From: Aliarcobacter butzleri
Lineage (GTDB): Bacteria; Campylobacterota; Campylobacteria; Campylobacterales; Arcobacteraceae
Length of the DNA: 13,845 nucleotides
Assembly (NCBI GenBank): GCA_012522985.1
Contig: JAAYJJ010000043.1
Location: forward strand, 1-13,845
Direction: 5' to 3'
Below, piece after piece: positions 6,650 to 13,057 of this stretch (position 1 is its first letter; each line of letters opens with the position of its first letter). The notes below the pieces were generated by a model. It searched no databases, had not been told where the DNA came from, and saw only the letters and a list, made by a program, of their open reading frames with translations. The position numbers were made by a program, and so were the translations under genes.

Positions 6650-7921
6650 TTATTGAGCAAAGGCTTGTTTTAGATCTTCTATTAAGTCTTTTGGATCTTC
6701 TAGACCAATGCTTAGCCTTATAGTTGTAGGATTTATTCCTGATTTTATAAGCTCATCTTGGGGTATTTGAGAATGTGTTGTACTTGCTGGATGGGTAATC
6801 AGTGATTTACTATCACCTATATTTACAACAATACTAAAAAGCTTTACACTATTGATTATCTTTTTTGCCATCTCAAAACTTTGTACATCAAAAGATAATA
6901 AACCACTTGCTTGTGAGTTTTTAAAATATTTCTTCACCTTTTCATTTGCCTTATGAGTAGGCAAAGCTGGGTAGTTTACATTTGTTACAATCTCTTTTTG
7001 TGTATCTAAAAACTTAGCAACTTCTAGAGCATTAGAAGAGTGTTTTTCTACTCTCAAACTTAGAGTCTCTAATCCATTGATCAAAAGCCAAGCGTTAAAA
7101 GGACTCATACAAGCACCAATATCTCTTAGTAATGAGAGCCTAATCCTTAGACAAAAGCAAGGAAGATCTAGTGAGCTATATACCAAACCATGATAGCTTT
7201 CATCTGGAGTGTTGAAGTGATCATATCTAGGGTTTTGTGCAAAAAACTCATTTAAGCCATCTCTTTCAACAACTATCCCTCCAATAGCTCTTCCTTGTCC
7301 ATCACTATATTTTGATGCTGAATGCACAACCACATCTACGCCCCATTTTAAGGGATTAAAAAGTGTAGCTGTTGCTACTGTATTGTCACAAATTGTAATA
7401 ATTTGATTCTTTTTTGCTATTGATACTATTTGTTCTATATCACTAATAGCTATTTGTGGATTTGAGAGTGATTCAAAAAATATAGCCTTAGTTTTATCAT
7501 CAATCAACTCTTCTAAATTTGTTGGATTTTCACAATCAAAAACTTTTACACTTAAGCCAAACCTCTTCATAGTGTGTGTAAAAAGTGTTACAGATCCACC
7601 ATAGAGTTTGTTGGATATGATGATATTATCTCCTGCTTCTACTAAGTTTGCTACTGCATAAAATATAGCAGATTGCCCAGAAGCTACAGCAATAGCTGCT
7701 GCTCCATACTCCAAAGCAGCATATCTTTTTTCTAGTATATCTAGTGTTGGGTTGTTTAGCCTTGTATATATGGGACCTAGTTCTTGTAAACTAAAAAGAT
7801 TTGCTGCATGATCAGCATCCCTAAAAGCATATGCTGTAGTTTGCTCTATAGGAGCGGACATACTTCCATGTCCAAAACTATTATCATATCCTGCATGAAC
7901 TGCTAGAGTTTGTTGTTGCAT
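6650..7921 (-). CDS. metY: O-acetylhomoserine sulfhydrylase
   Basis: Cys/Met-metabolism PLP enzyme of 423 aa that makes homocysteine from O-acetylhomoserine and sulfide, feeding methionine synthase. Its length and N-terminus (TLAVHAGYD) match MetY rather than the ~380-aa MetB/MetC. Motifs: PIEQTTAYAF (24-33), YTRLNNPT (52-59), ASGQSAIF (80-87), DNTVATA (179-185), the PLP lysine in SASKY (Lys204), MSPFNAWLL (272-280) and THPASTTHSQ (376-385). The family usually has SxTKY, so SASKY is a mild variant. AAGGAT lies five bases before the ATG, and cysK follows after 9 bp, so the pair assimilates sulfide into both sulfur amino acids. I found no SAM riboswitch in the 173-bp upstream region. Confidence 0.93.
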   Translation of the reverse strand: MQQQTLAVHAGYDNSFGHGSMSAPIEQTTAYAFRDADHAANLFSLQELGPIYTRLNNPTLDILEKRYAALEYGAAAIAVASGQSAIFYAVANLVEAGDNIIISNKLYGGSVTLFTHTMKRFGLSVKVFDCENPTNLEELIDDKTKAIFFESLSNPQIAISDIEQIVSIAKKNQIITICDNTVATATLFNPLKWGVDVVVHSASKYSDGQGRAIGGIVVERDGLNEFFAQNPRYDHFNTPDESYHGLVYSSLDLPCFCLRIRLSLLRDIGACMSPFNAWLLINGLETLSLRVEKHSSNALEVAKFLDTQKEIVTNVNYPALPTHKANEKVKKYFKNSQASGLLSFDVQSFEMAKKIINSVKLFSIVVNIGDSKSLITHPASTTHSQIPQDELIKSGINPTTIRLSIGLEDPKDLIEDLKQAFAQ

Positions 7922-8097
7922 AACTATCCTTTGTGAAATATTTTATAATTTTATCTAAAAATAGATTAAAGATAAAAATTTAATTTACTATAGCAAAATT
8001 TAAACTATAAAATTAGCATAATTTGCACTATATACTAAATATTTCAAAAATGGTTAAGAAATATAACAATAATTTATTAAATTAAGTATTAAATATG

Positions 8098-8103
8098 TAT
8101 AAT
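8098..8103 (+). promoter_or_regulatory. Probable -10 box for the rhuM remnant
   Basis: TATAAT lies 42 bp before the preferred ATG at 8146. It overlaps the earlier in-frame ATG at 8095, which therefore cannot be the normal start from this promoter. Together with the good ribosome site it suggests the fragment may still be transcribed. The rest of the 173-bp gap back to metY is AT-rich with no other gene. Confidence 0.45.
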
Positions 8104-8145
8104 TGTAAATGTTTAAATAAAGTGGGTATTGCTACAGGAGAAAAA

Positions 8146-8574
8146 ATGAGTGATGTAGTAGTTTATAATGACGGTGAACTAGAGTTAAGTATTTCAGTGG
8201 ATGAAGGTACTATTTGGCTTACTCAATCTCAAATATCAGAGCTTTTTAGCACAAGTACCGATAATGTTGGACTTTATCTAAAAAATATTTATAAAGAGCA
8301 AGAATTGGAAGAAGCTTCAACTACCGAGAATTACTCGGTAGTTCGTCAAGAGGGAAATAGACGAGTTAAAAGAGTCTTAAGGCACTACAATTTAGATGTA
8401 ATAATATCAGTAGGCTATAGAGTAAGTTCTCATAAAGCTACAAAGTTTAAATACTACTCATCTTCACTTTTGGGTAAGCTTTTTGATGGGCTTAAGCCTA
8501 AATCTTTTAGCTTTTCAAATTGCCCTATTAGGTTTCCTCTTCCATCAATAAGAGTCTTTTTACTACTTTCATAA
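8146..8574 (+). pseudogene. rhuM: RhuM-family protein, truncated 5' fragment
   Basis: N-terminal fragment of the RhuM (virulence RhuM/Fic-associated type) family, whose full proteins exceed 300 aa and whose biochemical role is unsettled. The reading MSDVVVYNDGELELSISV, then IWLTQSQISELF, TTENYSVVRQEG and HYNLDVIISVGYRV, is the conserved N-terminal DNA-binding-like region. Similarity ends about KATKFK (near 8448). From there to the stop at 8572-8574 the frame is only the antisense of the rmuC 3' end, so the C-terminal two thirds are lost. The start is the ATG at 8146 because AGGAG lies five bases upstream and the -10 box sits at 8098. RhuM genes are often accessory and sit near restriction or mobile genes, so this is probably a deletion scar of an acquired gene. 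Whether the ~143-residue chimaera is stable is unknown. Confidence 0.8.
8319..8343. repeat. Perfect 10-bp inverted repeat inside the rhuM remnant
   Basis: Arms AACTACCGAG (8319-8328) and CTCGGTAGTT (8334-8343) flank the 5-nt loop AATTA. The arms encode the conserved TTENYSVV peptide of the family, so the palindrome may be a by-product of that peptide, an operator, or a strong RNA hairpin. It is notably GC-richer than its surroundings. Confidence 0.85.
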
Positions 8575-9740
8575 GTGTTATTTAGAGTATTTAATTGATT
8601 TCCTAGTTTTTCAAAACTCTCAACAAAAACGGCAAATTTATCATATATCTTAGAAGCACTATTTGCTATAGCTTCAGCATTTTGGGATCTTTTTTGGAAT
8701 TGCCATATATTTTCAACAACCTTCAAAGCACTTATTAGTGTAGTAGGAGTTACTAAAAATATCTTTTTATCTTGAGCCATTTTAAGTAAAGAGCTATCAA
8801 GCTCAAGTGCCAAAATCATAGCACTTTCTATAGGTATAAACATAAAAACAAAATCTAATGAGTTGATATCTAGCAATTTTGAGTAGTTTTTTTCGCTAAG
8901 AGTCTTGATATGGTTTTTGATTGATTCTAAATGCTCTTTTGCATATTGAGCTTTTTTTTCCTCATCGCTTTGGCTTATATACCTCTCGTATGCACTAAGT
9001 GATGTTTTTGCATCTATTATAATATGTCTATTATCTGGTAGATTGACCAATACATCAGGTCTATAAGCTTTATTGTCCTCATCTTTTAAATGAACTTCAC
9101 TTATATACTCAACACCTTCTTTTAGTCCTGAGTACTCTAGGGTATTTTTAAGTACCATTTCACCCCAAATACCTTGAGTTTTGACTTGAGATTTTAGGGC
9201 ATTTGTAAGATTGATTGCATCTTGACTTATTTTAAGGTTTAGCTCTTTTAGTCCATTTATCTCATATTTTAATAAGTTTCTATCTTTGCTCTCTTCAAAA
9301 TAGAGTTTATTTACCTGCTCTTTAAAGTTGTTTATCTCTTTACCAAAAGGCTTAATAATGTTTTCTATATTTTCTTTGGTTCTTTCATCTATTTTTTGTC
9401 TATTTTTTTCTAAAATCTCATTTGAAAGCTTTTCAAACTCTAACTTTAAAGTATCTTTAGAGTTTTCTAAAAACTCTAGTTTTTCTTTTGAATTTATAAT
9501 ACTTTGCTCTAGCAAAACCTCTAGCTCTTTTATCTTTAATTTTGATGTTTGAAGCTCATCTTTAGCACTATCATATAGGAGTTCTAATTCTACTATTTTA
9601 CCCTTTTGTTCACTTAATTGTACTTGTAATAGTTCTAAAATAGAGTTTTTTTCATATAGATCTTTTTTAGCTTTATATAAAAATACAATTCCAATTAAAA
9701 TAACTAAAACTAGCCCAGCTATTATATAATGCTCTATCAT
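8454..9740 (-). CDS. rmuC: RmuC family DNA recombination protein
   Basis: RmuC limits recombination at inverted repeats in E. coli and carries a restriction-endonuclease-like core. The 428-aa protein has one N-terminal membrane helix (5-22), a long coiled coil (~25-130) and the RmuC domain (~135-410). Candidate active-site residues lie in QGIWGEM (Glu194), YRPDVLV (Asp229) and IIDAKTSLSAYERY (Asp243, Lys245), consistent with the PD-(D/E)xK fold. The length is ordinary, and the acidic tail ends at TAG (8454-8456), right beside the rhuM junction. Its ATG overlaps the M48 protease stop codon (ATGA), so it is translated as the second gene of that pair. The nuclease role is inferred from fold, and a biochemical activity is not established for most members. 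Confidence 0.9.
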   Translation of the reverse strand: MIEHYIIAGLVLVILIGIVFLYKAKKDLYEKNSILELLQVQLSEQKGKIVELELLYDSAKDELQTSKLKIKELEVLLEQSIINSKEKLEFLENSKDTLKLEFEKLSNEILEKNRQKIDERTKENIENIIKPFGKEINNFKEQVNKLYFEESKDRNLLKYEINGLKELNLKISQDAINLTNALKSQVKTQGIWGEMVLKNTLEYSGLKEGVEYISEVHLKDEDNKAYRPDVLVNLPDNRHIIIDAKTSLSAYERYISQSDEEKKAQYAKEHLESIKNHIKTLSEKNYSKLLDINSLDFVFMFIPIESAMILALELDSSLLKMAQDKKIFLVTPTTLISALKVVENIWQFQKRSQNAEAIANSASKIYDKFAVFVESFEKLGNQLNTLNNTYESSKKTLIDGRGNLIGQFEKLKDLGLSPSKSLPKSEDE

Positions 9741-10960
9741 AGTTTTTCTTTATCTCCTATATCTATATCATAACCCAAGGCCTTTAGTCTATCTATAAGT
9801 GGCGGGTGAGTATAGTGGAAAAAGATATAAGATTTATGTGCCAAAGGAAAAGATCTATTTTCATTGACAAGCTTTAATAAAGCACTTATTAAATCCTCTT
9901 TTGTTTGCATATTAGATCCAAACTCATCAGCAGCGTATTCGTTTTTTCTACTTATATATGAAATAAGTGGCAATAAGAAAAAAGAAAGCGGTGTAGAAAA
10001 TATCAAAAATAGTGCTATTATAGAATATGGAGCCTCATCTAAACCAAGAACCAAAAACACTTCACTACTTAGGTTACCAAATATAGCAAAAAATACAAAC
10101 ATAACCAAACTCATAACAGCTATATTTTTGATAATATCTCCATTTTTAAAGTGTCCCAACTCATGCCCTAAAACAGCCAAAAGTTCGTTGTGTGATAGTT
10201 TTTGTACCAAAGTATCAAAAAGAACTACTCTTTTTGTACTTCCAAGTCCTCCAAAATAAGCATTTAATCTATTATCTCTTTTACTAGCATCTACACTAAA
10301 AACCCCACTACTTTTAAATCCAACACTACTTAACAGCCCTTCTATTTTTGCTTCAAGCTCTTTGTCTTTTAGAGGCTCAAACTTATCAAACATCTTATCT
10401 CTTATAACAGGATAAAGCATATTGATAAGTAAAATAACTCCAAATATAAAGACAAATCCCCATATCCACCAAAAAGGTAAACTCTCTATAATATAAGCAA
10501 CCACTGCTACAATCAATGATCCAAAAAGCAAAAACAATACTGCACTTTTGATAGTATCTTTGATAAATAACTCTTTGGTCATATTTGAAAAACCATATTT
10601 TTTATCTAGTTTAAACGTAGAATAAAGAGTAAAAGGTAGTCCAAAAAGAGCATTGATGATAATAAAAAGATCTACAAAAACAACACTTTTTAAGATACTA
10701 TTTTCTATTACGATAAATGATTCTAAGAACTTCATACCAAAAAATATCCAAAATAAAAAAATCAAAAAATCAAAAAAACTAGACATTAAACTAAGCTTTT
10801 CTTTTTCAATAGCATAATTACCTGCTGTTATATAGTTGCTATCCTCTAATATAATAGGTTTTAAAGAAATAGCCTTTTTTATATAATCAATTTGCATAAA
10901 TGAGATATATATTGTTGTAAAAACAAAGCAACAATATGCAATCATTAAAAAATCCAACAT
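9737..10960 (-). CDS. Ste24/CAAX-type M48 zinc metalloprotease
   Basis: Multi-pass inner-membrane protease of 407 aa from the start chosen here. Hydrophobic segments appear near residues 4-24, 60-85, 90-112, 140-160, 164-186 and on both sides of the catalytic site (~278-300, ~312-335). The zinc motif HELGH (His266, Glu267, His270 from this start) is followed by RKNEYAADEF, supplying the third ligand Glu341, and HPPLIDRL near the end. The N-terminal membrane region is that of the CAAX-protease (Ste24) branch rather than HtpX, which is shorter. Bacteria lack prenylated CAAX proteins, so the substrate is unknown, and membrane protein quality control is a reasonable guess. The GTG at 10967 would overlap the ribosome site AAGGG, while the ATG at 10958-10960 sits eight bases after it and is preferred. 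Coupled to rmuC by ATGA. Confidence 0.88.
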   Translation of the reverse strand: MLDFLMIAYCCFVFTTIYISFMQIDYIKKAISLKPIILEDSNYITAGNYAIEKEKLSLMSSFFDFLIFLFWIFFGMKFLESFIVIENSILKSVVFVDLFIIINALFGLPFTLYSTFKLDKKYGFSNMTKELFIKDTIKSAVLFLLFGSLIVAVVAYIIESLPFWWIWGFVFIFGVILLINMLYPVIRDKMFDKFEPLKDKELEAKIEGLLSSVGFKSSGVFSVDASKRDNRLNAYFGGLGSTKRVVLFDTLVQKLSHNELLAVLGHELGHFKNGDIIKNIAVMSLVMFVFFAIFGNLSSEVFLVLGLDEAPYSIIALFLIFSTPLSFFLLPLISYISRKNEYAADEFGSNMQTKEDLISALLKLVNENRSFPLAHKSYIFFHYTHPPLIDRLKALGYDIDIGDKEKL

Positions 10961-11059
10961 CCACACCACCCTTTTTTAATATAAATTATTGTGATTATTT
11001 ACAATTATGTGTTATAATACTATGTTATTAATAAAATTCTGCTAAGAAAAATTTTATTG

Positions 11060-11093
11060 TTTTAATATTAAAAGATAATGTTTTTCTAGAAAA
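11060..11093. promoter_or_regulatory. Two palindromes 21 bp apart upstream of the receptor gene
   Basis: TTTTAATATTAAAA (11060-11073) and TTTTCTAGAAAA (11082-11093) are perfect palindromes whose centres are 21 bp apart, about two helical turns. They lie midway in the 226-bp region between the divergent M48 and receptor genes and could bind a dimeric regulator. Palindromes arise readily in such AT-rich DNA, so this is tentative. The region also has TATAAT at 11013-11018 (plus strand) and no gene. Confidence 0.3.
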
Positions 11094-11148
11094 TTTTAAG
11101 CTTATTAATGCTATTATGACAATATAACATTTTATTATTCTAATACTA

Positions 11149-11154
11149 TATAAA
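11149..11154 (+). promoter_or_regulatory. Possible -10 box for the sensory operon
   Basis: TATAAA, 32 bp before the GTG start, gives a short leader ending in AGGAG (11176-11180), six bases from GTG. A 6-bp inverted repeat (CTAATA/TATTAG) flanks it at 11140-11163. The better -10 match at 11013-11018 would leave a ~165-nt leader and is the alternative. Confidence 0.3.
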
Positions 11155-11186
11155 TAATATTAGATAATACACAATAGGAGAGAGTT

Positions 11187-12662
11187 GTGTTTTTTAATAA
11201 ATCTACTAAACTAATAGATGAGATTAGTAAACTCAAAGAGCAAGTAGTGCATTTGGAATCTGAACTCTTAAATAGCCAAGAATCGGCATTAAAAGAGCAA
11301 AAAAGAGTAGAAGAAGAGTTTAAAACAAAATATTCTCTTTTAGAAAATGAGTTAAATAGTTATAAAAAAATAGCTCAAATATCTCAAGAAGAGGGATTAA
11401 TAGTATTTGATAAAAGTGCTAATGTTTTGTTTATGAATACAAATATAGAAAAAAATAATGGCAACTTTAATGCTATTTTTAAAGCAGCAATAGATGAACA
11501 AGATAGTGTTATTCTAAATGAGTGTGAAGCAAAGATAGTAACACACAATATAGATAATAAACTTGTTGTTTCTTTGAAAAAAACATCTATACATGATAAT
11601 AAAGATAGTGGACTTCTTCATAAACACAACCACAATATAAAAAGCTCTCTAACAGATACTCAAAATGTATATCTAAATCTATTAGAAGATCTAGAAAGTA
11701 TGATGAAAGAGTCAAAAGAGACGGCCAATGGCTCAATAAATGGTTTAAATCTAACCCAAGAGATAGTATCTGACACTTCATCTTTGCATAAAGAGATAGA
11801 AAATGAAAACAAAATAATAACCTCTTTAGTTCAAAAAAGCAAAGATATCTCAAATGTAATCTCTATGATACAAGATATTGCCTTCCAAACAAATATCCTA
11901 TCACTCAATGCTGCTGTTGAAGCTGCAACTGCTGGTGAAGCGGGTAAAGGATTTGCAGTAGTTGCAGGAGAGGTGCGAAACCTTGCTTCAAGAAGTGCAG
12001 AGGCTGCAAAACAGATAAAAGATGTTGTAGATACTATTCAAATGGAGACATCAAGTATAAAAACAAGTGCTGATTTAGTCTCAAATGTAGTAAATCAAAC
12101 AAAATCAAGGGTAGATTTACTAATTAAACTTATGCACACATTTCAAAAAAATGCAAATAGATCTGTTTATGAAGTTGAAAATATAGGAAATAAGATTTTT
12201 ATAAATCTAGCAAAACTAGATCATGTAATCTATAAAAACAATCTTTATCAGCTTATTTTTGGTGAAAAATCTGAGTTTAAACCTGTTGGACACAAACAGT
12301 GTAGGCTTGGACTTTGGTATGAGCAAGGGCTTGGAAAAGCAAACTTTAGTTTTACAAAATCATATAAACTTTTGGATAATCCTCATAGTATAGTCCACGC
12401 AGAAGCAAATCACTTAGCAAAAGAGTGTGCAGGAGAGCAGATTACTTGTTCTAAAGAGATAATTGAACATAAAATTAGTAATATAGAACTAGCTAGTGAA
12501 AAGGTTTTTGAAACATTAGATGCGATTTTAGAAGAAAAAACTCAAGCACTTATGAAAGAAGCGGCTATAGAGCTTTTTGAAAAAAACAAACCAACAGTTA
12601 TTATAGATAAACATCAAAATAACTCACAAAACTATAAAACAAGTTGTTGTTCAAACCATTAA
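11187..12662 (+). CDS. Soluble TlpD-like chemoreceptor with CZB zinc domain
   Basis: A 491-aa methyl-accepting chemotaxis protein with no membrane segment. An N-terminal coiled coil (8-66) leads to a small PAS-like stretch (~67-135), then the MCP signalling hairpin (~155-325) whose tip (229-268) reads [39 protein letters not shown] and contacts CheA/CheW. A C-terminal CZB domain (~343-412) follows. CZB zinc ligands are seen at His346, Cys372 (KQCRLGLWY), His400 and His404, with the family's spacing. In Helicobacter TlpD the CZB cysteine senses oxidants such as HOCl, so redox or zinc sensing is inferred. A further ~80-residue helical tail ends in adjacent cysteines (487-488) and a His, which TlpD as I know it does not have. 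The start is GTG, supported by AGGAG. It is followed by a response regulator after 14 bp. Confidence 0.9.
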   Translation: MFFNKSTKLIDEISKLKEQVVHLESELLNSQESALKEQKRVEEEFKTKYSLLENELNSYKKIAQISQEEGLIVFDKSANVLFMNTNIEKNNGNFNAIFKAAIDEQDSVILNECEAKIVTHNIDNKLVVSLKKTSIHDNKDSGLLHKHNHNIKSSLTDTQNVYLNLLEDLESMMKESKETANGSINGLNLTQEIVSDTSSLHKEIENENKIITSLVQKSKDISNVISMIQDIAFQTNILSLNAAVEAATAGEAGKGFAVVAGEVRNLASRSAEAAKQIKDVVDTIQMETSSIKTSADLVSNVVNQTKSRVDLLIKLMHTFQKNANRSVYEVENIGNKIFINLAKLDHVIYKNNLYQLIFGEKSEFKPVGHKQCRLGLWYEQGLGKANFSFTKSYKLLDNPHSIVHAEANHLAKECAGEQITCSKEIIEHKISNIELASEKVFETLDAILEEKTQALMKEAAIELFEKNKPTVIIDKHQNNSQNYKTSCCSNH

Positions 12663-12676
12663 AAAGGAGAAGTTTT

Positions 12677-13048
12677 ATGAATAAAAAATACAAAATCGCA
12701 ATTGTTGATGATGAACCAGAGATTTTAAATATGCTTAGTAGATTTTTACAAAGAGAAAACAGGTATGAAGTTGTAAGCTTTTCAAATCCTATAAATGCAA
12801 TCTCTTCAATAGATAATAGCTATGATGTAGTAATGCTTGATATTATGATGCCTCAAATGAGTGGTTTAGAAGCTTTAGAAAAAATAATAGAAAAAAATCC
12901 TGATCGAAAAGTTATTATGATGACTGCATATTCGACTTTAGATAAAGTTTTAAAATCACATAAAGAAGGAGCTACTCACTATCTTATGAAACCTTTTAGT
13001 TCTTTAGAACATATTGAAAAAAAGCTTATTGAAGTTCTGAAAAATTAA
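12677..13048 (+). CDS. Single-domain response regulator (CheY-like receiver)
   Basis: A lone receiver domain of 123 aa with no DNA-binding or enzymatic output domain. The phosphorylation machinery is complete: acidic pair Asp11/Asp12 in IVDDEPE, phospho-acceptor Asp55 in VMLDIMMPQMSG, Thr83 in MMTAYS and Lys105 in YLMKPF. It must act by binding a partner, such as a flagellar switch, a kinase or a phosphorelay. The ATG at 12677 is chosen because AAGGAG (12664-12669) lies seven bases before it and the domain begins there. An upstream in-frame ATG (12644) overlaps the receptor gene and adds an unlikely basic peptide. It sits between the receptor and a membrane sensor, so it could take phosphate from CheA or from that sensor. 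The main chemotaxis CheY is usually elsewhere. Confidence 0.9.
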   Translation: MNKKYKIAIVDDEPEILNMLSRFLQRENRYEVVSFSNPINAISSIDNSYDVVMLDIMMPQMSGLEALEKIIEKNPDRKVIMMTAYSTLDKVLKSHKEGATHYLMKPFSSLEHIEKKLIEVLKN

Positions 13049-13057
13049 ATATTATTA

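Noticed and set aside
7922..8094. SAM or other methionine riboswitch upstream of metY
   Set aside because: The leader is AT-rich with only weak repeats. I see no kink-turn, conserved core or terminator/antiterminator pair.
8095..8145. Upstream ATG (8095) as start of the rhuM fragment
   Set aside because: It overlaps the -10 box, has no ribosome site, and the added 17 residues do not belong to the family, whereas the ATG at 8146 has AGGAG five bases upstream.
9328..9552. Plus-strand small open frame of 74 codons
   Set aside because: It is antisense to the RmuC coiled coil, and its Phe/Ser-rich composition is the mirror of Lys/Glu-rich coding sequence.
10961..10969. GTG start for the M48 protease
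   Set aside because: The GTG overlaps the AAGGG ribosome site. The ATG nine bases downstream has proper spacing and keeps the whole first membrane helix.
12644..12676. Longer start for the response regulator
   Set aside because: It would overlap the receptor's last codons and add a basic peptide absent from receiver domains. The AAGGAG-led ATG at 12677 fits.
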